From Salinimicrobium sp049680855 (GTDB lineage Bacteria > Bacteroidota > Bacteroidia > Flavobacteriales > Flavobacteriaceae), in contig NZ_JBMPGS010000005.1 of the NCBI RefSeq assembly GCF_049680855.1, forward strand, positions 124,001 through 188,000: DNA of 64,000 nt. The letters run 5' to 3'. Position numbers and translations under genes: made by a program. Every line of letters begins with the position of its first letter. Position 1 is the first letter of the stretch. The notes beneath the pieces were generated by a model, which was not told the origin of the DNA, did no database searches, and worked only from the letters and a program-made list of their open reading frames with translations. Below, piece by piece: positions 41,801 through 49,847 of the stretch.

Positions 41801-43306
41801 ATGAAAAAGTACAATGTAATATTGTTGGTGGCAGTGATGCTATTGTCTTTGGGTTCTTGTGAGACAGTGGATTTTGGCGACACCAACGAAAACCCTAACG
41901 GTTCACTGGAACTAAATTCGGGCGCACTTTTAACTGCCGCTCAGCGTCAATATACTGCGGGTATTGGTTTTAGAGACTGGCTTGGAAACCCACATCTTTA
42001 TGTGCAGTACCAGGCGCAGCCAAGTTACCCCGACCCTTCAAGGTATGCTGAAACTCCTGTAGATTGGGAGCCATATTATGTGCAGACCTTACAGAACCTT
42101 CAACAGATCTTAAATGTATCTCAAGATGAGAGTGTAACATCAACTCCTGCTTACCAGGCAAATGGATCTGTCGACAACCAGATAGCTGTTGCCAGAATTA
42201 TGAAAGTTATAATCTTTAAGCGTCTTACAGACACTTACGGAGATATACCTTATATGGAAGCACTTAACCCTGAAATCCAATCTCCTGCCTATACTCCACA
42301 ACAAGAGATCTATCAGGATTTCATTAGTGAATTAAAGGAAGCCAGAGATATGCTTAATCCTGCAGAAATGGGTGCACAAGGGGACATCTTCTACGGAGGT
42401 GACGTTGAAGCATGGGGAAAATTTGCGAACTCTTTACTTCTAAGTGTAACTATGCAGATAAGCGAAACTGAGTTAGCTGGAACTGCTGCTACCGAATTTC
42501 AGGCCGCCCTTAACAATGAGTATGGGGTTATTGAAACTGTATCGGAAGAAGCATGGTACACTCCCGTTAATGTGGCTACTTTAGATAACCCATGGGTTGC
42601 ATTTAGACCTGCAGATTACAACATGGCTGAATTTATACAGGATGCACTTCAGGGAGATAACGATGATTACTCAAACGACATGTTTGATGAAAGATTAAGA
42701 GTCTACTCAACGGCACCAGAAGCGCCAGGATTAGTATATGGTGTACAGGAAGGAGTTGCTGAAGGAACAAGTGCAAGAATTTCTACTTACATTACCTCTC
42801 CTATCGCTCCATTCCCAATCCTTACTTCAGCATACACTTATTTGAATAGAGCTGAAGCTGCTGAACTTGGATGGACAAGTGAAGATGCAGAAGCTATGTT
42901 AGAGGCAGGAATTATCCAATCCTATACTGCAACTTCAGAGAAGTTTGGTACTGGTGCTCATGTGGAAGCGGCTGGGCTTGAACCAATGGTGATTACTGAA
43001 GATGCTGCGGCATTTGCTGCGAGCAGATTAGAAGATGCTTCAGCCACCGGTATCTTACAGGTTATTGGAGAAGAAAAATGGGCAGCTTTGTTCCCACAAG
43101 GATTCCTTGCATGGAATGAGTGGAGAAGAACAGGATGGCCTGATCTTACTCCGTCTCCAGATCCATTGAATGATGGTGGAATTCCAACGAGATACCTGTA
43201 TCCCGTAAATGAGATCAACCTGAACAATGCAAACTATCAAACAGGAGTATCAAACTTAGACCCGGCCACAGATAAAAATACATCAAGAGTTTGGTGGGAT
43301 CAATAG
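41801..43306 (+). CDS. SusD/RagB family outer membrane lipoprotein (SusD-like_2 type)
   Basis: A 501-residue surface lipoprotein acting as the lid of the SusC transporter. The signal MKKYNVILLVAVMLLSLGSC ends in the lipobox LGSC with Cys20. The block NENPNGSLELNSGALLTAAQ, the helix IAVARIMKVIIFKRLTDTYG with DIPYMEALNP, and the C-terminal RVWWDQ are typical of the SusD-like_2 branch. It follows susC by 10 bases and is closed by a strong terminator, so the two form a minimal operon. Confidence 0.93.
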   Translation: MKKYNVILLVAVMLLSLGSCETVDFGDTNENPNGSLELNSGALLTAAQRQYTAGIGFRDWLGNPHLYVQYQAQPSYPDPSRYAETPVDWEPYYVQTLQNLQQILNVSQDESVTSTPAYQANGSVDNQIAVARIMKVIIFKRLTDTYGDIPYMEALNPEIQSPAYTPQQEIYQDFISELKEARDMLNPAEMGAQGDIFYGGDVEAWGKFANSLLLSVTMQISETELAGTAATEFQAALNNEYGVIETVSEEAWYTPVNVATLDNPWVAFRPADYNMAEFIQDALQGDNDDYSNDMFDERLRVYSTAPEAPGLVYGVQEGVAEGTSARISTYITSPIAPFPILTSAYTYLNRAEAAELGWTSEDAEAMLEAGIIQSYTATSEKFGTGAHVEAAGLEPMVITEDAAAFAASRLEDASATGILQVIGEEKWAALFPQGFLAWNEWRRTGWPDLTPSPDPLNDGGIPTRYLYPVNEINLNNANYQTGVSNLDPATDKNTSRVWWDQ

Positions 43307-43332
43307 TCAAATATTAAATCTTAACAATGAAG

Positions 43333-43359
43333 AAACCACCCTTTTAGGGTGGTTTTTTT
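43333..43359 (+). terminator. Intrinsic terminator after the SusD gene
   Basis: AAACCACCC, loop TTTTA, GGGTGGTTT followed by a T run. It lies 27 bases past the stop and just ahead of the rlmB promoter. Confidence 0.9.
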
Positions 43360-43364
43360 ATACC

Positions 43365-43372
43365 TATATTTG
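43365..43372 (+). promoter_or_regulatory. -7 promoter element of rlmB, leaderless arrangement
   Basis: TATATTTG, exact TAnnTTTG. It ends only 4 bases before the ATG at 43377, so transcription should begin at or next to the start codon. No TTTG is found 19 bases upstream because the susD terminator occupies that place. Confidence 0.55.
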
Positions 43373-43376
43373 CCTC

Positions 43377-44111
43377 ATGGAAGAAACAACTAAAATCTTT
43401 GGCTTGCATGCCGTAATAGAGGCGATCAACAGCAATAAGACAATTGATAAAATTTATCTCCAAAAAGGCCTTTCCGGACACCTTTTTCAGGAGTTACAAC
43501 AATATATGTCTTCTCGGGAATATAATGTTTCCTATGTCCCCGTAGAAAAACTCAATAAACTGGTTAAGGGAAACCATCAGGGAGTAGTCGCTACTATTTC
43601 TCCCATAGAATTTGTTTCTCTAGAACAATTGGTTACTTCCACAATTCAAAAGGAAACTACTCCCCTTTTCCTGCTTTTAGATCAACTGGATGACGTAAGA
43701 AATTTTGGCGCTATTATTAGAACCGCCGAATGCTGCGGAGTTGATGGAATCATCATTCAAAAAAAAGGAGGCGCTCCTGTAACGGCCGATACTGTAAAAA
43801 CTTCGGCAGGTGCCATTTTCAAGATACCAATTTGTAAAGTAGATCATATAAAAGATGCCATCTACTTCATGCAAGCTTCTAATGTAAAAGTCATCGCTGC
43901 CACCGAGAAAACAAATGATCTTCTATATGATAAGGACCTTTCTCAACCGCTCGCCCTTGTAATGGGAAATGAAGGTAAAGGAATTTCCCCTTCCGTCATA
44001 AAGATCGTAGATGATAAGGCAAAGCTACCTATGAAAGGAACTACGGCATCCTTAAATGTTTCTGTTGCCTGCGGCGCATTTCTGTATGAAGTGCTTCGTC
44101 AACGTTTATAG
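43377..44111 (+). CDS. rlmB: 23S rRNA 2'-O-methyltransferase RlmB (TrmH/SpoU family)
   Basis: Methylates the ribose of G2251 in E. coli 23S rRNA using S-adenosylmethionine. An N-terminal substrate-binding domain (KIFGLHAVIEAINSNKTIDK) precedes the knotted SPOUT domain with its three motifs: LDDVRNFGAIIRTAECCGVD, LALVMGNEGKGISPSV and LPMKGTTASLNVSVACGAFL. 244 residues is normal. It is convergent with the rhomboid gene. Exact target is assumed from the subfamily. Confidence 0.93.
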   Translation: MEETTKIFGLHAVIEAINSNKTIDKIYLQKGLSGHLFQELQQYMSSREYNVSYVPVEKLNKLVKGNHQGVVATISPIEFVSLEQLVTSTIQKETTPLFLLLDQLDDVRNFGAIIRTAECCGVDGIIIQKKGGAPVTADTVKTSAGAIFKIPICKVDHIKDAIYFMQASNVKVIAATEKTNDLLYDKDLSQPLALVMGNEGKGISPSVIKIVDDKAKLPMKGTTASLNVSVACGAFLYEVLRQRL

Positions 44112-44166
44112 AAACTGGGAAATCCTCTTCAGTAGAATAGATTACTTTCTGAAAAACATCACCTGT

Positions 44167-44183
44167 CAAAAATGGCATTTCTG
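44167..44183. repeat. Palindrome CAAAAATGGCATTTCTG, member of a dispersed set
   Basis: In the convergent spacer between rlmB and the rhomboid gene, 5 bases beyond the rhomboid stop. One outer mismatch from the perfect form at 11793. Confidence 0.5.
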
Positions 44184-44187
44184 AAGG

Positions 44188-44955
44188 TTATTTTTTTCCT
44201 TCTTCCGAAGTATCCTTTTTAAAGTGATAGATGTATTCCGGTTCTTCGTGGTCAAGATTTTCAATAAAATTTCCGTTTTCGTCAAAGTGCCGCATAAATG
44301 GATCATCCTCTTCTTTATACGTCTCCTGCTCCCAATCATACTTGGCGGGTTGGGCAATATCTTTTCTATAAAAAAGCGCAAAAAGGAGGCCTGAGATTAA
44401 GCCCGAGAGATGTCCTTCCCAGGAAATTTTAGGATCTACGGGAGTCACATACCACAACAATCCTCCGTAAAGAAAAACAACGATAAGCGAAAGCGCTACC
44501 AGCCGGTAATGTTTAGAAAATATTCCTTTGAAGAAAAGGAAGGAAGCAAGAACATAAATTATTCCACTCGCACCTATATGATAAGCCGGCCTACCAATAA
44601 GCCATGTGAAAAAACCACTTAAAACAAAGCCAAATAGTAAAATTTTCCAGCTCAAATTTCTGTAGAAATAGAATAAAGAAAGCGACAGCACAAAAAGAGG
44701 AATCGTGTTGTTGAATAGATGTTTGATATTACTGTGTATGAAAGGGGAAAAAACAATGCCTCTCAACCCTTTGAGCGTTTGAGGGTAAACTCCAAACCTT
44801 GTAAAATCGAATCCAAACCTGATCTCAAACCAGAAGACGATCCAAATAACAAGAACAAAAGCAATGGGGTAACCAATGACCCCCGGGGTAAATACAAATG
44901 ATTCCTTTTGTTTCACTTTTCGAAATTCTGAATAATCTATATTACAAAAAACCAT
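44188..44955 (-). CDS. Rhomboid family intramembrane serine protease
   Basis: Polytopic inner-membrane protease cleaving transmembrane segments. The catalytic serine is in YHIGASGIIYVLASF (GASG) and the catalytic histidine in SWEGHLSGLISG; the family HxxxN-like loop is SPFIHSNIKHLFNNTIPLF. Six or so hydrophobic helices are seen, followed by a charged C-terminal tail of about 65 residues rich in Glu and Asp. The start is uncertain: I use the ATG at 44955, but the frame is open to an ATG at 45051 (33 more residues of unclear character) and a GTG lies within. The gene diverges from rarA. Confidence 0.85.
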   Translation of the reverse strand: MVFCNIDYSEFRKVKQKESFVFTPGVIGYPIAFVLVIWIVFWFEIRFGFDFTRFGVYPQTLKGLRGIVFSPFIHSNIKHLFNNTIPLFVLSLSLFYFYRNLSWKILLFGFVLSGFFTWLIGRPAYHIGASGIIYVLASFLFFKGIFSKHYRLVALSLIVVFLYGGLLWYVTPVDPKISWEGHLSGLISGLLFALFYRKDIAQPAKYDWEQETYKEEDDPFMRHFDENGNFIENLDHEEPEYIYHFKKDTSEEGKK

Positions 44956-45109
44956 CCAGTTTCCTGTTCCTGCTACTTTGTCATTCTTTTGAAAGTAAAT
45001 TCCCCAGAAATCTTTAACCTGCAGGCACCAACCAAGCTGATTTATTTGCATCAAAAAATGCGCTTTACAATGCCTTTTTTGAACCTGTAATAATTGCTAC
45101 TTTTACGAT

Positions 45110-46387
45110 ATGAATGAACCACTGGCAGAACGGTTAAGACCTAAAAAACTCGATGACTATTTAAGTCAGCAGCATCTTATTGGTGAAAATGGTGCTTTGC
45201 GGAGTCAGATAAAGCAGGGAATAGTTCCCAGCATGATCTTCTGGGGGCCGCCGGGAGTAGGAAAAACAACGCTTGCGAACATTATTGCAAATGAATCTGG
45301 CAGGCCATTCTTCACGTTAAGTGCTATTAGCAGCGGAGTTAAAGATGTTCGGGAAGTCATTGAAAAAGCGAAGAAAAGCGACGGACTTTTCACCACCAAA
45401 AATCCTATTCTGTTTATTGATGAGATTCACAGGTTTAGTAAATCTCAGCAGGATTCCTTATTAGGCGCGGTTGAAAAAGGCTGGGTAACACTCATGGGAG
45501 CCACAACCGAAAATCCAAGCTTTGAAGTCATTCCTGCACTTCTTTCGCGATGTCAGGTTTACGTGCTCAACCCATTTTCCAAAGAAGACCTTATTGATCT
45601 TCTAAAAAGAGCAATTCGGGAAGATCCTGTCATAGCCAATAAAAAAGTGGCACTTGCCGAAACTGAAGCCCTATTACGATTGAGCGGTGGCGATGCCCGA
45701 AAACTCCTGAACATTTTTGAACTTTTAGTGACTTCCGAAGAAGGGAATGAAGTGAAGATCACGAATGACATGGTACTCAAAAAGGTACAGCAGAATACTG
45801 TTTTATATGACAAAACGGGAGAGCAGCATTATGATATAATTTCAGCTTTCATTAAGTCTATTCGTGGCAGTGATCCAAACGCCGCAGTATACTGGCTCGC
45901 TCGAATGATTGAAGGAGGTGAAGATGTGAAATTTATAGCGCGTCGCCTGCTCATCCTCGCCAGTGAAGACATTGGCAACGCCAATCCAACAGCATTGATC
46001 ATGGCCAATAATACGTTCCAGGCTGTTTCTACCATTGGTCATCCAGAATCTCGTATTATTCTAAGCCAATGCACAACCTACCTCGCGACTTCTCCAAAAA
46101 GCAACGCTTCCTATAAAGCTATTAATACAGCCCAGCAATTGGTTAAGAAAACCGGAAACCTTCCTGTGCCTCTATCAATTCGGAATGCTCCCACAAAATT
46201 AATGAAAGACCTGGGCTACGGACAAGATTATAAATACGCACACAATTACGAAGGAAATTTTTCGGAAACCGAATTTTTGCCCGAGGCGATCTCAAATACC
46301 AGGCTATATGAACCCGGAAACAATTCCAGGGAACAAGCCCAAAGAGATTTTCTCAAGAAACGATGGAAAACGAAATACGGTTATTAA
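45110..46387 (+). CDS. rarA: Replication-associated recombination protein A (AAA+ ATPase)
   Basis: MgsA/WRNIP1-type clamp-loader-like ATPase acting at stalled replication forks. Walker A WGPPGVGKTTLANII (about 45-59), Walker B ILFIDEIHRF, sensor ATTENPSFEV and arginine finger PALLSRCQVYVLNPF. The C-terminal tetramerisation domain carries DPNAAVYWLARMIEGGEDVK and ASEDIGNANPTAL. 425 residues. The last 4 bases overlap the end of the convergent periplasmic-protein gene. Confidence 0.96.
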   Translation: MNEPLAERLRPKKLDDYLSQQHLIGENGALRSQIKQGIVPSMIFWGPPGVGKTTLANIIANESGRPFFTLSAISSGVKDVREVIEKAKKSDGLFTTKNPILFIDEIHRFSKSQQDSLLGAVEKGWVTLMGATTENPSFEVIPALLSRCQVYVLNPFSKEDLIDLLKRAIREDPVIANKKVALAETEALLRLSGGDARKLLNIFELLVTSEEGNEVKITNDMVLKKVQQNTVLYDKTGEQHYDIISAFIKSIRGSDPNAAVYWLARMIEGGEDVKFIARRLLILASEDIGNANPTALIMANNTFQAVSTIGHPESRIILSQCTTYLATSPKSNASYKAINTAQQLVKKTGNLPVPLSIRNAPTKLMKDLGYGQDYKYAHNYEGNFSETEFLPEAISNTRLYEPGNNSREQAQRDFLKKRWKTKYGY

Positions 46388-47160
46388 TTTCGTAATTCGT
46401 ATACTACGGTGATCAACTGGCCTGAATTGGCATCAAGATATTCTACCACAAGATTACCTGATGCTTCAAAAAAGGCATTTCCCTGCAGGGTTTTAGAAGA
46501 ATAGATATAGTTCATACCACTCCCCGACTTTAAAAGTGTCGCAAATTTTTCATCTTCGCCTTCTTTGTAAAGATCAAAGCCCGCGGAATTTCTTTTCAAC
46601 TCATAAAGCTGGTTACCATTCCTAAATAATTGTTTATTGGTGTTTTCTTCTGAAGTTTTGGTAGCTAAATTTTCAGCTTTAGGCTTTTCTTTGACAGCAG
46701 TTACTACGGATACAGCTTTAGTGTCAGGTTTGGTAGAATTCACATTGGAAATTGTTGATTGGCCTGGATCAAAATTTTCCAGGCTTTGAAAAGCTTCCCG
46801 AAAGGCCTCATGAAAGCCCTTTTTATAATCTTTTTTCCTACTTTTCCCATCTTCCGAAGTAAAAACAATATTCTGATTACAATCTTTAAGTTTCAGATTT
46901 ACTTTAGTTCTAAAGAGATTGGATTTATTATCAATCGCCGCTGTCAACACCTGGCATGGCTCCACTCCCCCTGGCATTTCCCTTTTATAAATAACCTGAT
47001 AACCATGTTTCTCAAAAAGAAAAGCCGCAAGTGCATTTAATTGATATTTATTCTCTTCATCTAGAAATTCAAATCTATCGGGTACACGAACGTATATTTC
47101 CTGCGCACCAACAACAGAAATTTGCCCTATCATAAAAAATATTAGAAATAACTTTTTCAT
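46384..47160 (-). CDS. Hypothetical periplasmic protein
   Basis: I do not recognise a family. A signal peptide (MKKLFLIFFMIGQISVVGAQ) leads to a 238-residue mature protein. The first half (VRVPDRFEFLDEENKYQLNA, LAAFLFEKHGYQVIYKREMP) looks like a compact alpha/beta domain, the middle (about 130-175) is a low-complexity Lys/Thr/Ser/Glu linker, and the end has beta-type sequence (GMNYIYSSKTLQGNAFFEAS). Its start overlaps the stop of the DUF5723 gene by 4 bases, so the two products are probably coupled in expression and may work together at the outer membrane. Confidence 0.7.
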   Translation of the reverse strand: MKKLFLIFFMIGQISVVGAQEIYVRVPDRFEFLDEENKYQLNALAAFLFEKHGYQVIYKREMPGGVEPCQVLTAAIDNKSNLFRTKVNLKLKDCNQNIVFTSEDGKSRKKDYKKGFHEAFREAFQSLENFDPGQSTISNVNSTKPDTKAVSVVTAVKEKPKAENLATKTSEENTNKQLFRNGNQLYELKRNSAGFDLYKEGEDEKFATLLKSGSGMNYIYSSKTLQGNAFFEASGNLVVEYLDANSGQLITVVYELRN

Positions 47161-48563
47161 TCTCTGTTTAAAATTAACTGTAAACCAAGTTGAACATTCA
47201 GACTATTTGCTTTTGCCAGGTTTGGATATTCTAGAAGATTATCTGCAGCAAGATAAAAATTAAATTTCTTAAAACTGGTAGAAAGCATTAATCCAATATT
47301 TGAAAAGGAATAAGAATCTGCAGTGTAGGTCACTTTACCACTAAAGCTGTTAGAAAATCTTTTATCATAGGCTAAAGTGAGGGCGTGAATTAATCCTCTG
47401 GGTCTCTTAATCGCAAACCATTGCAAGCCAAAATGCTGTAAATATCTTCTCCTGCCCGTGGGCCGGTGGCAATTACAGGGTTCTGTATCTTCGTTTATCC
47501 CAAAATCAATAGAGGCATTAAATTTTAAAGGACGCCAGGTGATATAGGAGTCATACAAGGTTTCATCCTGTAATTTCCTATCAAGGTCATCTTCCCATAT
47601 ATCCCAATAAGGCGGCCGACTTTCCCCAGGTCCTGGAAAATCGAGTTCAATTCCATCGGTTTGATAATTACCATAGTAGCGGTAATTCTCAACGTCCTTC
47701 TTCTGGTTAATAAAGCCGAGGTCTTGTACGCTTCCGGTAATTTTTGTTTGATCATTTAAATAGTAAGAAAAACCCAGGTCAACCCCAATTCCAAGATTAC
47801 CTCCCAAAAAGGCACTTTTTGCGACATTTTGTAGATTTTGCATTTCGGTATTTTCTTCGTCAACCAAAGGAGCCCAGCCTGAAGTGAAAACCGTTGCATC
47901 TAACCCGTTCACAAAATGCCTGTAAACATTTGGTGCTGCAGGAGTAGGAACAGTTCGAAAAACACCCCTGTTGTTCGTACTATGGGCATTAAAAACTCCC
48001 GAATACAATTTTGCTCTTACGCCGTAGTTCAGATCTTCGGAATAGTAATTTGTATATCCAAAATGGAAAACATTTAATACTTCAGCAGTAAAAGCTGCGT
48101 CAGAAAAATTAAAGGAATGGTTGAGATAATTCTTGTTCCCTTCATAAGCGAGAACTGCCAGTTCTTTCGGAAAATAGACAAAAGCATCAATTTCCTGATA
48201 TATTCCGGCAGAAAAATACCGTCTTTTCTTATCTCTCCAACCCAGAAATAGAATTTCCATTTGTTGGTTCACAGAGAAATGATCTTTATTAGACATTTTT
48301 GTGATAGCCTCCCGGATATGTTCGTTGATGGAAATTCCATCTTCTTTAAAAATATCGTAAAAATCAACTCCCGAAGAACCTGTAGAAACGTGAATTTGTG
48401 AAAGCAAAGGAATTCCCGCATGCATATCAAAGAGCACCTCGGCACCGGGATTGCTCATAAGGTTTTGAGGCAGATTTTCAAAGTTATAAAGCAACTGCTT
48501 GTTTTGCGCATGGGTTGCTGCGGTAATAAGAGAGCAGAATAAAATGAAGATTTTAAATCTCAT
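47157..48563 (-). CDS. DUF5723 family outer-membrane beta-barrel protein
   Basis: A 468-residue exported protein with signal MRFKIFILFCSLITAATHAQ. The early block LPQNLMSNPGAEVLFDMHAG, repeated alternation of aromatic and polar residues, and the end LNVQLGLQLILNRE point to the DUF5723 barrel family (related to PorP/FadL-like barrels of Bacteroidota). The cysteine-containing segment CNCHRPTGRRRYLQHFGLQW is unusual for a barrel. Function unknown. Start overlaps the stop of the upstream lipoprotein gene (TAATG). Confidence 0.78.
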   Translation of the reverse strand: MRFKIFILFCSLITAATHAQNKQLLYNFENLPQNLMSNPGAEVLFDMHAGIPLLSQIHVSTGSSGVDFYDIFKEDGISINEHIREAITKMSNKDHFSVNQQMEILFLGWRDKKRRYFSAGIYQEIDAFVYFPKELAVLAYEGNKNYLNHSFNFSDAAFTAEVLNVFHFGYTNYYSEDLNYGVRAKLYSGVFNAHSTNNRGVFRTVPTPAAPNVYRHFVNGLDATVFTSGWAPLVDEENTEMQNLQNVAKSAFLGGNLGIGVDLGFSYYLNDQTKITGSVQDLGFINQKKDVENYRYYGNYQTDGIELDFPGPGESRPPYWDIWEDDLDRKLQDETLYDSYITWRPLKFNASIDFGINEDTEPCNCHRPTGRRRYLQHFGLQWFAIKRPRGLIHALTLAYDKRFSNSFSGKVTYTADSYSFSNIGLMLSTSFKKFNFYLAADNLLEYPNLAKANSLNVQLGLQLILNRE

Positions 48564-49111
48564 TATTTAAATTCAAAATCGTAAAATGCTTTTGACTTTA
48601 GCTTTAGACTTCCTTCAGAAGGTGGGGATGGAGCTTGCATCTCAAGCGTAACGCTCATTTTAATGGATTCTCTTATCGCATCAATTTCATCCCTGTTAAT
48701 GATTTCGGTGTAATTAATTGTCGCTGGCGATTCCAGGCTACCTGCAGGTATTTCAAAATTTAACCTGTATTTTACCACATCATTTTCGGAAAGAAAATGA
48801 ATAGTATTTTGAATGGGAAATTTAAAGGTATTGGTATAGATAAAGTTATAATCTGCACGCACCAGGCCGTCTCTAATGTAATCATCATCCAGAAACTCCA
48901 GCCTCACAATATCTCGTGCTATTAATGTACCGGTAGAATTTCGCTGTTCAAAATGAGTACTGTCAAGTGTAAAATATACAAGGTCGAGCGCGGCTGAAGG
49001 CGGAATTACTATTTCCTCTGCCTGGTCAACATCCACGTCGCGAAAGCAACCGGTGGAGATTAGCAGAAGCGTTACAAGGAGAAAAAGGTGCAAAAACTTA
49101 GGTATTGACAT
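48563..49111 (-). CDS. Hypothetical lipoprotein
   Basis: A 182-residue product with a lipoprotein signal (FLHLFLLVTLLLISTGC; lipobox STGC, Cys22). The mature part shows an immunoglobulin-like or transthyretin-like beta pattern (ARDIVRLEFLDDDYIRDGLV, DVVKYRLNFEIPAGSLESPA). No named family recognised. It is coupled by a one-base overlap to the DUF5723 barrel gene, suggesting a shared outer-membrane complex; this is inference from gene order. Confidence 0.72.
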   Translation of the reverse strand: MSIPKFLHLFLLVTLLLISTGCFRDVDVDQAEEIVIPPSAALDLVYFTLDSTHFEQRNSTGTLIARDIVRLEFLDDDYIRDGLVRADYNFIYTNTFKFPIQNTIHFLSENDVVKYRLNFEIPAGSLESPATINYTEIINRDEIDAIRESIKMSVTLEMQAPSPPSEGSLKLKSKAFYDFEFK

Positions 49112-49157
49112 GGGGCGACAATTTAGTTAATGTAACGGCAGGCTATTTTATTTATTG

Positions 49158-49847
49158 CTATAAAAAAGCAGCTATTTCTTTCATTTTCAACACCTGCAGG
49201 CATTCGGGCGAAAATTCTTTTTTATAATAGTTATAAAGGATAGCTCGCATTCCCACTTTTTGAGCACCCACAACATCTGCTTCAAAATTGTCACCAATCA
49301 TTAAGCTTGATGTCACCATCGCACCCGCACTTTCCAGGGCCTTTTCAAAAATAAGCCTGTGTGGTTTCTTTACCCCGGCATCTTCGGAAGTTGTAACAGT
49401 ATCAAAAAATGGCATTATTTGAGAGTTTTCCAGTTTCTTATACTGTACTTCCCTAAAACCGTTGGTAATGATGTGTAGTTTATACCTGGGTGCTAAATAT
49501 TCCAGTAATTCCACCGCACCTTCAAGTAAGATATTATTCTGCGGAAGGTGATCAATGTAGTCTATGGCTAGAATATCAATTTGCTCTTTAGTAAGATCTA
49601 TTTCCAAACTATCAAAACTTTCCCGCAGCCTGCCATAGCGTAAATCTTGTTGTGAGACTTTGTCCTGCCTGTAAAGCTTCCAGTAGTTTTCATTAATAGG
49701 AGCATAGACTTCCATAAATCTATCTATTTCTACCTTTATTTTGTTCTTCTGAAAAATAGAATTAAAAGCCAGTCCAGAATTCTTGTCAAAATCCCAAAGT
49801 GTATGATCAAGGTCAAAAAAGATGTGCTCTATATTATTTAATTTCAT
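49158..49847 (-). CDS. yjjG: HAD hydrolase, YjjG-type pyrimidine nucleotidase
   Basis: Haloacid-dehalogenase phosphatase that in E. coli removes phosphate from non-canonical pyrimidine nucleotides. Motif I DLDHT with Asp12 and Asp14, motif II in LHIITNGFREVQYKKLENSQ, the lysine of motif III in GVKKPHRLIFEKAL and motif IV MIGDNFEADVVGAQKVGM. 229 residues. Its start overlaps the upstream deacetylase gene by 14 bases. Substrate is by subfamily only. Confidence 0.85.
   Translation of the reverse strand: MKLNNIEHIFFDLDHTLWDFDKNSGLAFNSIFQKNKIKVEIDRFMEVYAPINENYWKLYRQDKVSQQDLRYGRLRESFDSLEIDLTKEQIDILAIDYIDHLPQNNILLEGAVELLEYLAPRYKLHIITNGFREVQYKKLENSQIMPFFDTVTTSEDAGVKKPHRLIFEKALESAGAMVTSSLMIGDNFEADVVGAQKVGMRAILYNYYKKEFSPECLQVLKMKEIAAFL

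Noticed and set aside
38488..43306. A polysaccharide utilisation locus
   Set aside because: Only SusC and SusD are present; no carbohydrate-active enzymes are adjacent.
46384..46387. rarA and the periplasmic-protein gene as functionally linked
   Set aside because: They are convergent and overlap only at stop codons.
49408..49428. Another copy of the dispersed palindrome inside yjjG
   Set aside because: It is imperfect and explained by the coding sequence.
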